DNA of 64,000 nucleotides from Oxalobacteraceae bacterium (GTDB lineage: Bacteria > Pseudomonadota > Gammaproteobacteria > Burkholderiales > Burkholderiaceae_D). The notes under the pieces were generated by a model. The model searched no databases. It was not told the origin of the DNA and saw only the letters and a list, made by a program, of their open reading frames with translations. The translations under genes were made by a program, and so were the position numbers. Location of the stretch: assembly GCA_013284265.1 (NCBI GenBank), contig JABTBR010000001.1:298718-362717 (forward strand). Reading direction: 5' to 3'. Positions 13,645 through 20,338 of the stretch are shown here, one piece after another (the stretch's first letter is position 1; every line of letters begins with the position of its first letter).

Positions 13645-13760
13645 CGCGAACTCCACAGTTTTTTAACAATAACGACAACGCCAGCCATGCTGTACGCGCC
13701 GCCGAAGAAAACCAGCATCAGCAACAGGAACTCGGACAATCCTGCGATTATTTCTTCCAT
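13641..13760 (-). CDS. 39-residue single-pass membrane protein
   Basis: A short gene (MEEIIAGLSEFLLLMLVFFG...). One hydrophobic helix spans about residues 10-32, with a basic C-terminus (VKKLWSSR). A Shine-Dalgarno GGAG precedes the ATG by about 8 bases. The stop overlaps the start of the downstream 439-residue gene (ATGA), which supports real translation. Function unknown. Confidence 0.6.
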   Translation of the reverse strand: MEEIIAGLSEFLLLMLVFFGGAYSMAGVVVIVKKLWSSR

Positions 13761-13777
13761 GTCGAATGCTCCGTAAA

Positions 13778-14023
13778 TTACGTAATTTCTGGTGCCAGTG
13801 TGATTTCGCTGGCCGGTATTGCGTCTGGGCTGCCGGTGAGGTAAACGATCGTTTCCACGTCGCCACCCGACAATCCGGAGTTCATCAGCTGGATGTGACG
13901 GTAGGTTCCCTGGTAAAGCACCCGCTGGGCCTTGTAGATGGCGCGTAGCAGCATCTGGTCCCGCGCGAATGCCTCAGCGGTGGCCTGCATGGACAAGCTC
14001 GGCCGAGGTTCATTTGCTCCCAT
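13778..14023 (-). CDS. Small hypothetical phage protein downstream of the RT
   Basis: An 81-residue soluble protein (MGANEPRPSLSMQATAEAFAR...). Its ATG lies inside the last codons of the reverse transcriptase gene (14-base overlap), so the two are probably translationally coupled. No recognised family. It is the first gene after the DGR RT, so a DGR accessory role is possible but unsupported. Confidence 0.55.
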   Translation of the reverse strand: MGANEPRPSLSMQATAEAFARDQMLLRAIYKAQRVLYQGTYRHIQLMNSGLSGGDVETIVYLTGSPDAIPASEITLAPEIT

Positions 14024-15194
14024 GGCTCCTCCTGTAGGCTTTGGTGAAGTCGGCGCTCACGCAGTGGCCACGCCGCAGGACGGCACGCGCCAGCCGGGCG
14101 CGGTCGGCGTGACTGCTGTCCGACTGGCGCAGCAGGCCAAAATAGCTGTTGGCCGAGGTGAAGACGTCAGCCGCATCGATACCGCTGACCCTGCTGATCG
14201 CCTCGTTCACGGTGCGCCGGCGCGTGCGGGTGTGCCAAGGCTTGATCACGTGGCCGACGAAGTCCACGCCGTGGGCGACCGGCTGCAGAATGGTCTTGGT
14301 CGGGTTCAGGTTGGCATGCAGCCGCTCGGGCAGGAAGGTGTTGATGCGCCGCAACGCATCGCCCAGCCACTGCGGCGACTCGTGCAGCAGCACGAAGTCA
14401 TCGACGTAGCGCACATAGTGGCGCGCCCGCAGCTGGTGCTTGGCGAATTGATCCAGGGCGTCAAGATAGATGTTCGCAAAGAACTGCGATGACAGGTTTC
14501 CAATCGGCAGGCCGAGGTGCGCCGGCTGATTCGTCAGGCGCTTGTGCGCCGGCACGCGGGCGAGCAGCTCCGGCGCGCCGCGCAGCTCATAGTTGCCGCG
14601 TGGGTCGTGGTGCAGGATCGTCTGGGCCAACTGGAGCCACCACGGCTCGCTCACGCGCGCCGCGATCTGTCCATCGAGCACACGCTTGTCGATCGCGACG
14701 AAGAAATTAGCCAGGTCGCACTTCAGGTACCACAGCGGCGTCGACCAGTTCTGGCTGGCGCTGCGGATTTTCGTTTCCAGGCGCTGGGCCGCGTACAACG
14801 TGCCTCGTCCAGGGATGCAAGCGCAGGTGTCCGCGATGAAGCTGCGGTAGAACCGTGGCGAGATGTGGTTATACAGCAGGTGGTGCACAACCCGATCACG
14901 GAAGTCGGCGGCCCAGACCTCGCGCGCCTTCGGCCGCGTGACGACGAAGCAGATCGACCGGCCAGGCTGGTACGTGCCGTCGGCCAGCTCGTCGTGCAGC
15001 TCGATCAGATTGCGCTCCAGGCGTTCCTCAAACTGGAGCGCGCTCCGGGAATTGCGCTTACTCTTGCGGCAGTCGAAGTACGCGACTACCAGATCCTGCA
15101 GTGTGAATTCCGCAGGTATCGCATCGCATTGATCTGCGGACAGCGCGCGCCCGGCCCTCGTAGGACTTGTGGTTGTTGTTCTGGTTGCCATCAT
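14010..15194 (-). CDS. DGR reverse transcriptase
   Basis: Copies the template repeat RNA into adenine-mutagenised cDNA. The RT palm motifs are clear: WYLKCDLANFF (catalytic Asp, motif A), GLPIGNLSSQFFANIYL (the GxxxSQ motif 4 typical of DGR RTs, rather than the SP of group II introns), and YVRYVDDFVLL (catalytic YVDD, about 14397-14408). The conserved region starts near 15110. The start is uncertain: no ATG exists between the template repeat and the conserved region, so the nearest in-frame ATG (15194) lies inside the template repeat; the frame is open up to 15452. The start shown is tentative (394 residues). The YVDD and motif 4 make the RT call secure. Confidence 0.92.
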   Translation of the reverse strand: MMATRTTTTSPTRAGRALSADQCDAIPAEFTLQDLVVAYFDCRKSKRNSRSALQFEERLERNLIELHDELADGTYQPGRSICFVVTRPKAREVWAADFRDRVVHHLLYNHISPRFYRSFIADTCACIPGRGTLYAAQRLETKIRSASQNWSTPLWYLKCDLANFFVAIDKRVLDGQIAARVSEPWWLQLAQTILHHDPRGNYELRGAPELLARVPAHKRLTNQPAHLGLPIGNLSSQFFANIYLDALDQFAKHQLRARHYVRYVDDFVLLHESPQWLGDALRRINTFLPERLHANLNPTKTILQPVAHGVDFVGHVIKPWHTRTRRRTVNEAISRVSGIDAADVFTSANSYFGLLRQSDSSHADRARLARAVLRRGHCVSADFTKAYRRSHGSK

Positions 15195-15238
15195 CGAAGT
15201 TCTGATTCCACGCGTTGGAAGGGTTGGAAGCGTGCTGC
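15132..15238 (-). repeat. DGR template repeat (TR, 107 nt)
   Basis: Read on the minus strand from GCAGCACGCTTCC to GCTGTCCGCAGAT, it is the same 107-nt length as each variable repeat. It is rich in AAC codons: in the frame of the targets it reads QHASNPSNAWNQNFDDGNQ then NNNHKSYEG. AAC in a template gives 15 possible outcomes without stop codons, the usual DGR design. It lies between avd and the conserved part of the RT gene. Confidence 0.95.
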
Positions 15239-15412
15239 GTCTATTCATGCTATCTACGTCACCCTGCCGAAGGCCTTGGCCGATCAGCTGGGAAACTGCG
15301 CCAGACCTTGCCGGACACCGCCGGCTGGTTTCTGTGGTGCGCATAGCGGTGGCCTTGTGAGCCAGCGGCACGACCAGATTAAAGTTTCGCTCAGACATGA
15401 CTGCCTTGACGG

Positions 15413-15772
15413 TCAGGTAACGGGCGACGATGCGGGGAACTTTTTTCTCCACCCGCCGGCCTGCCTTCCGATCTGCGCCGTCAACTCGATCGCGCTCGCA
15501 AACTGCGACAGCGAAATGAATTTTTTATCGACGAACAGTCGGAACAGCACTTCCGCGACCTGGAGTCGCTCCAGCAAACCTGTGATGTGCGGCGCCTTAT
15601 CTTTGGACGCATTCGCACGCGAAATCAGCATGATCATTTCGACACACTCATCGCGCATGCGGCCACCGAGCGACTGTTTAAAATCGCGCGGCAGGTTTTT
15701 GGTCAGATCGGTGGCCAGACTCAACAAGTTGAAGGTGACTTTGTAGATCGGGAGTTCTGTGTGCAGGGCCAT
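15413..15772 (-). CDS. avd: Avd, DGR accessory variability determinant
   Basis: A 119-residue all-helical protein of the S23/IVP-like four-helix-bundle family. Recognisable features are the opening LPIYKVTFNLLSL, the middle LGGRMRDECVEMIMLISRAN, and the closing QIGRQAGGWRKKF (the family's GR-x-x-GGW signature). In characterised DGRs the Avd pentamer binds the RT and is needed for template-primed cDNA synthesis. It lies 28 bases downstream of target gene 1 and upstream of the template repeat. Confidence 0.9.
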   Translation of the reverse strand: MALHTELPIYKVTFNLLSLATDLTKNLPRDFKQSLGGRMRDECVEMIMLISRANASKDKAPHITGLLERLQVAEVLFRLFVDKKFISLSQFASAIELTAQIGRQAGGWRKKFPASSPVT

Positions 15773-15800
15773 TGGGTGGGCTGATTAAATTATTGAATGA

Positions 15801-16181
15801 TTAAATTGGGAATCTGCGGACAGCGCGCGCCCGGCCCTCGAAGGACTTGCGGCCGTCGTACTGGTAGCCATCATCGAAGTGCTGACGCCACGCGTTGGAA
15901 GGGAGGGAAGCGTGCTGCTCGCCGGACCAGTACCAGGTGCCCTGGAACTCTTCCTTCAGGTTTGCGAACAGCAGGCTCTGCTCGCGGCGGGTTGGCAACT
16001 CGCCGCAAGCGGTCTGGGCGAAGGCTTGGGCCTGCTCGAAGGTGACATCCTTGGCGTCGCCCGGCAGCAGTACAACGTGCGCATCGGGTTGACCGTCCGC
16101 GCCGCGAATGATGCCGGCGTAGATGCCGCCTTCGAATGCGGCGCCGATGGCGGCTGGGATAGTGCTGATCTTTTGGTTCAT
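15801..16181 (-). CDS. DGR target protein 1 (DUF1566/C-type-lectin-like)
   Basis: A 126-residue protein. The N-terminal ~85 residues (FEGGIYAGII, VVLLPGDAKDVTFEQA, CGELPTRREQSLLF, WYWSGEQ) look like the DUF1566 C-type-lectin-like fold, and the C-terminal 39 residues are encoded by VR1, ending RARAVRRFPI. No signal peptide. It is the smallest of the three paralogous targets, essentially the bare variable domain. Only weak Shine-Dalgarno (GAAAGA). The binding partner is unknown. Confidence 0.88.
   Translation of the reverse strand: MNQKISTIPAAIGAAFEGGIYAGIIRGADGQPDAHVVLLPGDAKDVTFEQAQAFAQTACGELPTRREQSLLFANLKEEFQGTWYWSGEQHASLPSNAWRQHFDDGYQYDGRKSFEGRARAVRRFPI
15812..15918 (-). repeat. DGR variable repeat VR1
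   Basis: 107 nt aligned without gaps to the template. Twelve substitutions, all at template adenines on the coding strand (for example AAC to CTC, AAT to CGT, AAC to GGC, CAC to CGC, TAC to TTC). The last ~25 nt, which contain few adenines, are unchanged. Confidence 0.95.
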
Positions 16182-16263
16182 GACGATCTTTCAATGTGGG
16201 AAGGTGGGCCGCCGTGCAGCGGCGCGGCGGTGACTCGTGCTGCAACTGCAAAACTATGGGGTG

Positions 16264-16374
16264 CTACCACCAGTTCCAGAGCGCCAGGCCGATGAACACG
16301 CCATAGATGATCAGGATCTCGATAGCCGTGGCGCGCTTCGTGTTGTGGTCCTTCGCTACCGGATGCTCAATCAC
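16264..16374 (-). CDS. 36-residue single-pass membrane protein
   Basis: GTG-started short gene reading (M)[18 protein letters not shown], then a hydrophobic helix ending LALWNWW. The GTGATTGA start overlaps the stop of the upstream HD-hydrolase gene, indicating coupled translation. Function unknown; such small membrane peptides are common among early phage genes. Confidence 0.5.
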   Translation of the reverse strand: MIEHPVAKDHNTKRATAIEILIIYGVFIGLALWNWW

Positions 16375-16966
16375 AATCGCCTCCCTCGCTGTCCGACAGA
16401 TCGGTGTGGCGCTGGGCGACCAGCTCGTGATAGCGGCGCAGGAACTCCGCTTTCGCTGCGACTGGCGACAGCGGCGAGATCACACCTGGCAGCGGCTGAA
16501 TACCGACCAGGCAAGCCCACTGGCCAGCGCCTGGCGGCATCAGGTCGCGCTGCTCAGTCGCCAGCAGCACCATGTCGGCGGTCTTGATCTCGGGCGGCAT
16601 CGCTGGATCGACGCCAAAGCGCGTCAGCACCGCATGCTCCACTGCCTTCTCGATCGCCTTGTAGTCGGGCAGCATCGCCTTCAGTGGCCGCGATACGTCG
16701 CCAATGAATGCCTCAGCAGCGTCATGCAGCAGGCCGGCCAGCGCGTGCTCCGGCGCCACCGCGTAGCTGACCAGGACGGAGTGCTGAGCGACCGAGTAAA
16801 ACTCGCGGACGTGGCCGGTGAAGCGGCAAACGTGGGCGAGGGCGTGCGCCACGTCGTTGATATCGAAGACTGATCCGGCAGGATTGACGAAGTCGAAATA
16901 GTTGCCTGACTGCGTGAATATGTCGGGTCGCATCGGCGCCGCGGCGGAAATGGCGCGGTGGTTCAT
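16367..16966 (-). CDS. HD-domain phosphohydrolase
   Basis: A 199-residue protein of the HD/YfbR-like nucleotidase type. Metal-ligand motifs are visible: [15 protein letters not shown] (first His), [19 protein letters not shown] (the HD pair), and a later [16 protein letters not shown]sp. Phage HD hydrolases are thought to act on nucleoside monophosphates. The stop is overlapped by the next small gene; the start overlaps the rdgC stop. Confidence 0.82.
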   Translation of the reverse strand: MNHRAISAAAPMRPDIFTQSGNYFDFVNPAGSVFDINDVAHALAHVCRFTGHVREFYSVAQHSVLVSYAVAPEHALAGLLHDAAEAFIGDVSRPLKAMLPDYKAIEKAVEHAVLTRFGVDPAMPPEIKTADMVLLATEQRDLMPPGAGQWACLVGIQPLPGVISPLSPVAAKAEFLRRYHELVAQRHTDLSDSEGGDCD

Positions 16967-17862
16967 GCGATTGCCTCCCCGCCTAGCGCGGCGACCACAT
17001 CGGTCATCATCTTCGCCAGTTCGCCGGTCATCAGCATCATGTCGCTCTCGAAGCGCTCTTCATCATTCTTGGTGCTCGATTCCTTTTCACTGATCACGTC
17101 CAGCGCCTTGATCGATTTGATCGACAGCGTTTCGTCCAGCACGAAGCTGATCTTGCTGTCCCACGTCATAGCCAGGCGCGTGCACTGCTTACCGGCACCG
17201 ATATGGCGTTTCACTTCGTCCGCCTCCAGCGTGTGGCGTTTGTACTGCACCTGGGCCTTGCCGCCGCCACTGGCGCGCATAGTCGCTTCCATATCGACGG
17301 TAAAGCCAGCCGGCGCATCATCCTGCTCCAGCCATTGCGTCATCACGGCGACGGGCGAGCGCTGAACGCGCAGGCTCTCCAGCGGCAGCTTGTCGACAGC
17401 CTTCAGTAGCAGCTTGATCACCTCGTCGGCCTTGCTCGCACCGGGCGCGTCCACCACCAGCCAGCCGTTCACCGGATCGATCCAGACTCGCGTGCTGCTG
17501 GCCACGGGGAACGCGCGCGGCAGCAGATCGTCGGCGACGCGCTCTTTAAGTTCCTTCATCGCTTTCTTGCCTGGAGCAAAGCCCTGCGCCTCCTCCATCT
17601 CGGCGGCCCGGGCCTTTGCAGCCTGGTTGATTACCTTCGCCGGCAGCAGCCTTTTTTCGGTCGATAGCTTCAGCAGATACTGGCGGTTGATGGTGTGCAC
17701 CAGATCACCATCCGGCCGCGGGGAATCCCAGCCTTGTCGCATCAGCTCATTGCTGCCGACGGACGCGAACTTGTGCGGCAGTAGCGTGGCGCTCAACTGC
17801 TCGGCGGTCACCGCCCACGGTGCGGGCAGGCGGAAAATCTGTAAATTTTTGAACCAGGTCAT
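16963..17862 (-). CDS. rdgC: RdgC recombination-associated protein
   Basis: Toroidal DNA-binding protein that restrains RecA in host cells; phage copies are thought to modulate recombination. The 299-residue length and the opening [15 protein letters not shown], plus [47 protein letters not shown] and [20 protein letters not shown], are diagnostic of RdgC. It lies between the DGR targets. Confidence 0.95.
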   Translation of the reverse strand: MTWFKNLQIFRLPAPWAVTAEQLSATLLPHKFASVGSNELMRQGWDSPRPDGDLVHTINRQYLLKLSTEKRLLPAKVINQAAKARAAEMEEAQGFAPGKKAMKELKERVADDLLPRAFPVASSTRVWIDPVNGWLVVDAPGASKADEVIKLLLKAVDKLPLESLRVQRSPVAVMTQWLEQDDAPAGFTVDMEATMRASGGGKAQVQYKRHTLEADEVKRHIGAGKQCTRLAMTWDSKISFVLDETLSIKSIKALDVISEKESSTKNDEERFESDMMLMTGELAKMMTDVVAALGGEAIA

Positions 17863-17870
17863 GTTGAGTC

Positions 17871-18071
17871 CTATTTGAACGCTGAGTCCGGGTCGATCCG
17901 GGCCAGTTGGGATTGGGCTTTGACTTCCGCCAGATTCGCGGCGAGCAGCTCGCGGGCCAGGCTCTCCAGCTCGAACTGGAGGGCCAAGCGGCGCTGCACA
18001 CAGTGGCGGTACTGGCGACGGACCAAGGTGCGGCGCGCGAAGCGGGCCAGAACCATCACGCGGCGGATCAT
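17871..18071 (-). CDS. Small basic hypothetical protein
   Basis: A 66-residue Arg-rich, predicted helical protein (MIRRVMVLARFARRTLVRR...). The ATG at 18071 overlaps the stop of the preceding small gene (ATGA). No recognised family. Confidence 0.5.
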   Translation of the reverse strand: MIRRVMVLARFARRTLVRRQYRHCVQRRLALQFELESLARELLAANLAEVKAQSQLARIDPDSAFK

Positions 18072-18199
18072 TGGTGCACCATTGCGGTAACGCCCAGGGC
18101 GCCGCTGTCGTAGGCCGCGTCGATCAGCAAACCCAGATCGCCGATGGCGGCATAGGAACGCGAGCCATCCGCAGTGCGCTCGGTGATGAGATATTTCAT
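18068..18199 (-). CDS. Small hypothetical phage protein
   Basis: A 43-residue protein (MKYLITERTADGSRSYAAIG...). The ATG at 18199 is preceded by a weak AGACG. It is coupled to the downstream basic protein by a 4-base overlap. Function unknown. Confidence 0.5.
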   Translation of the reverse strand: MKYLITERTADGSRSYAAIGDLGLLIDAAYDSGALGVTAMVHQ

Positions 18200-18262
18200 G
18201 AACGTCTCCATCAGGTGGTCGAAGGCGCCGCGGGCGGCGCACCGGATCAAATTACTGAATGT

Positions 18263-18895
18263 TTAAATGGGCAATCTGCGGACAGCGCGCGCCCGGCCCT
18301 CGTAGGACTTGTGGTAGCCGAACTGGGTGCCACCACCGAAGCCCTGACCCCACGCGTCGGAAGGGTAGGAAGCGTGCTGCGTGCTGGACCAGTACCATTC
18401 GTCCTCGAAGGAATCAGCCTCGCCTTCCATGAAATTGGCGACAATGGTCTGCGCCGGCACCTCGTCGGAGTAGGCCTCGCCCACCGGCAAGCTGCTCGGG
18501 TTGATTCCGTCGTCGCCGTCGGCGTAGTTTTCTTCTTCTGTCGGCTTGAAGGCGCGGTACTGCAGCTCCTGCTCATCGCGGCTCGGGATATACCAGTCGC
18601 TGAAACCGTTGATGGTCAGCGACATGGCAGAACGTGCCAGCTCGCTGCCGGCTGCGGCCATCGCCTCGGTATTGGCCTGGCCGTCGGCGCGGTGCAGGGC
18701 GCCCTCGACCTTGGCCAGATCCGGCGCCCACTTGCCGCCCAGTTCGCCGTCGGCCCCGGCCGTGATCAGGGCGAAGCGCTTGCCGTCGACCTCGATGACA
18801 CCGGTGAAGAAGCCGCCCTCGAAGGGCGCGCCGACGGCGGTAGGGATGGCCTCGGTAGCGAGGGTAGGGGATGCAGCGGCTACGGCAGTGCTCAT
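18263..18895 (-). CDS. DGR target protein 2 (DUF1566/C-type-lectin-like)
   Basis: A 210-residue protein; the start is placed at MSTAVAAASPTL because GGAG lies 7 bases upstream (an ATG four codons earlier is also in frame). It shares FEGGFFTGVIEVDGK and the C-terminal WYWSSTQHAS with the other targets but has an insertion of about 70 residues, including an acidic loop (PTEEENYADGDDG), in the lectin-like core. DWYIPSRDEQE corresponds to the ELPTRxE motif of its paralogues. The C-terminal 39 residues come from VR2. No signal peptide. Confidence 0.88.
   Translation of the reverse strand: MSTAVAAASPTLATEAIPTAVGAPFEGGFFTGVIEVDGKRFALITAGADGELGGKWAPDLAKVEGALHRADGQANTEAMAAAGSELARSAMSLTINGFSDWYIPSRDEQELQYRAFKPTEEENYADGDDGINPSSLPVGEAYSDEVPAQTIVANFMEGEADSFEDEWYWSSTQHASYPSDAWGQGFGGGTQFGYHKSYEGRARAVRRLPI
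18274..18380 (-). repeat. DGR variable repeat VR2
   Basis: 107 nt aligned gap-free to the template. Fourteen substitutions, all at template adenines, including both GAT codons changed to GGT, which are unchanged in VR1 and VR3. The CAC and TAC codons near the 3' end are unmutated here. Confidence 0.95.
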
Positions 18896-18963
18896 GGTGT
18901 GCTCCATTGGTTAAGCGATTAGAAGGCGGCGCGGGCGCGCCGTGGTGCGGTGATCAGGTATTT

Positions 18964-19113
18964 TTAGGCTGCTTTTTTCGATTCGCTGCCGATCAACTTC
19001 CAGCCCAGCTGCATCCGCGTTTCCGCCGGCGACGGCGGCGGCAGGCGGGACTTCTGGCGCTGCTGCAGCCAGATGCGCGTTTGCTCTTTGCTCGGATGAT
19101 TTGTCGTCGACAT
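18964..19113 (-). CDS. 49-residue hypothetical protein
   Basis: Short gene (MSTTNHPSKEQTRIWLQQRQ...), ending QLGWKLIGSESKKAA. GGAG lies 7 bases before the ATG, the same spacing as for the neighbouring target genes. Its pattern PPPSPAETRMQLGWKLI resembles PPPAPEQIRRELGWYLI in the small protein at 28488-28643, so the two may be related. Function unknown. Confidence 0.6.
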   Translation of the reverse strand: MSTTNHPSKEQTRIWLQQRQKSRLPPPSPAETRMQLGWKLIGSESKKAA

Positions 19114-19184
19114 AGCGAACTCCATTGGTGAGAACGGAACTTCAGGACTGGGGCGGCGCGGCGGTGAAATGAATTACTGAAGGA

Positions 19185-19745
19185 CTAAATTGGCAATCTG
19201 CGGACAGCGCGCGCCCGGCCCTCGAAGGACTTGAGGACGTAGCTCTGGTAGCCATCATCGAAGTACTGAACCCACGCGCCGGAAGGGAAGGAAGCGTGCT
19301 GCTCGCAGGACCAGTGCCAGAACGGGTCGAGGTGAGGCTTGACGTTGTCGTAGAGCGTGCGCATTTCGGCGCGGGTCGGCAGCTCGCCGCCTTCGGCCTT
19401 CGCCCAGACCACCGCCTGATCCCAGGTCTTATCGATGCCCATTCCCGGCAGCAGGATCAGGCGCGCCGGTTTGCCGTCGACACTGGTCATGCCGGCGAAG
19501 ATGCCACCACCGAACTGGTCGCCGATATCCGGCTCGCCCAGGCCCAGCTGGGACATCAGCGACGCCGTGCCGGCCACCACGCGCTGCTCGGCATCGAGAA
19601 CGATCAGGTGCGCGCCGGTGGCGTTGGTGTATTTGATGAAGCCTTCCCACGCCGAGGCGACAGCCAGGCCGGAAACGGTGCGCTTGCCCAGTTGGGCGCT
19701 GAAGGTGCGGTCTTCGGTAATGCGCAGGGGTGGTGTCTGGAACAT
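19185..19745 (-). CDS. DGR target protein 3 (DUF1566/C-type-lectin-like), first gene of leftward operon
   Basis: A 186-residue protein starting MFQTPPLRITEDRTF; GGAG lies 7 bases upstream of this ATG. An N-terminal ~80-residue extra domain (SGLAVASAWEGFIKYTNATG...) precedes the lectin-like part FGGGIFAGMTSVDGK, LILLPGMG, GELPTRAEMRTLY and FWHWSCEQHAS, which aligns well with target 1. The last 39 residues are encoded by VR3. It is the first gene after the leftward promoter, about 28 bases downstream of the expected transcription start. Confidence 0.88.
   Translation of the reverse strand: MFQTPPLRITEDRTFSAQLGKRTVSGLAVASAWEGFIKYTNATGAHLIVLDAEQRVVAGTASLMSQLGLGEPDIGDQFGGGIFAGMTSVDGKPARLILLPGMGIDKTWDQAVVWAKAEGGELPTRAEMRTLYDNVKPHLDPFWHWSCEQHASFPSGAWVQYFDDGYQSYVLKSFEGRARAVRRLPI
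19196..19302 (-). repeat. DGR variable repeat VR3
   Basis: 107 nt aligned gap-free to the template. Fourteen substitutions, all at template adenines (for example AAC to TTC, AAC to GGC, AAT to GTT, AAC to GTC, CAC to CTC). Confidence 0.95.
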
Positions 19746-19779
19746 CGTGTTCTCCATCGGGTTGTAAGTCGATGGAGTA

Positions 19780-19818
19780 ATATTAGTCCTACTAATTTAA
19801 TTAGTCAACAGTCGGACT
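19780..19818 (-). promoter_or_regulatory. Leftward early promoter (PL-like) with operator palindromes
   Basis: On the minus strand TTGACT (19803-19808) and TAATAT (19780-19785) are separated by exactly 17 bases, a near-consensus sigma-70 promoter. Operator-like palindromes overlap it: CAGTCGGACTG (19809-19819) just upstream of -35 and TTAGTCCTACTAA (19783-19795) over the -10. The same AGTCnGACT core occurs twice between cI and cro, so this promoter is probably controlled by the prophage repressor and/or Cro. Confidence 0.8.
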
Positions 19819-19886
19819 GATAATATGTGGCGAAAAAATGAATAACGTGCAATTTTTCCTCTTGAATGTGAGATTTCTAAAGGGCG

Positions 19887-20297
19887 CTACAGTGCATCCG
19901 AGCACAGTTCTGACCAGCGCACATCCATTTTCCATGTTTCTGCGCCGTCAACTCGCGCGCTGTCGCTGGTAACAATGAAGCGCTGGAATCCAGGATATCC
20001 GCCCATGGGATTTTTTGCGTTGACAAGACCACAAATCGCTCCGCTAGAGGGGGATTTTGCGACGCTTTTGAACCTGGCTGATTCTGGGTCGTTCAGCATG
20101 GCCAAAATTTTTTGCTTGGCCATCTCAAAATCTGCAGTCACGGCGTTTGTTGGGTCTAACTTGTTGGCCGACGCCAGGCACTGTGCTTTTTTTGAGGCGG
20201 GCTTCAGCGCTGCGCAACCTTCTCTTAGCAGATCAAAATCTGAGGCGCAGAGAGATGAGCTGGCGATGATTGCAATTGCGAGTATCACTTTTTTCAT
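19887..20297 (-). CDS. Secreted hypothetical protein co-directional with the repressor
   Basis: A 136-residue protein with a clear signal peptide (MKKVILAIAIIASSSLCAS), then a cysteine-containing mature region (GCAALK, CLASANKL, ICGLVNAKNPMGGYPGFQ, SELCSDAL) that could form disulfides in the periplasm. It starts 41 bases after the cI stop on the same strand and so may be expressed in the lysogen. Unknown family and function; candidate lysogenic-conversion gene. Confidence 0.65.
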   Translation of the reverse strand: MKKVILAIAIIASSSLCASDFDLLREGCAALKPASKKAQCLASANKLDPTNAVTADFEMAKQKILAMLNDPESARFKSVAKSPSSGAICGLVNAKNPMGGYPGFQRFIVTSDSARVDGAETWKMDVRWSELCSDAL

Positions 20298-20338
20298 TTT
20301 GCGCCGTATGTTTTTATGTCAGGGAAGGGCGCAGTGAA

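Larger units (their letters stand above)
14010..19745 (-). other. Diversity-generating retroelement cassette with three target genes
   Basis: In transcription order: target gene 3 with VR3, target gene 2 with VR2, target gene 1 with VR1, avd, template repeat, reverse transcriptase. Small phage genes, an HD hydrolase and rdgC are interspersed. All components are on the minus strand and probably share the leftward promoter at about 19.79 kb. Each variable repeat differs from the template only at template adenines (12, 14 and 14 changes). Confidence 0.95.

Noticed and set aside
14517..15746. 409-residue plus-strand frame across the RT, template repeat and avd
   Set aside because: Antisense to three clearly identified DGR components.
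15132..19302. The four near-identical 107-nt repeats as ordinary gene-duplication or CRISPR repeats
   Set aside because: Identical length, differences confined to template adenines, and the adjacent RT and Avd genes fit a DGR and nothing else.
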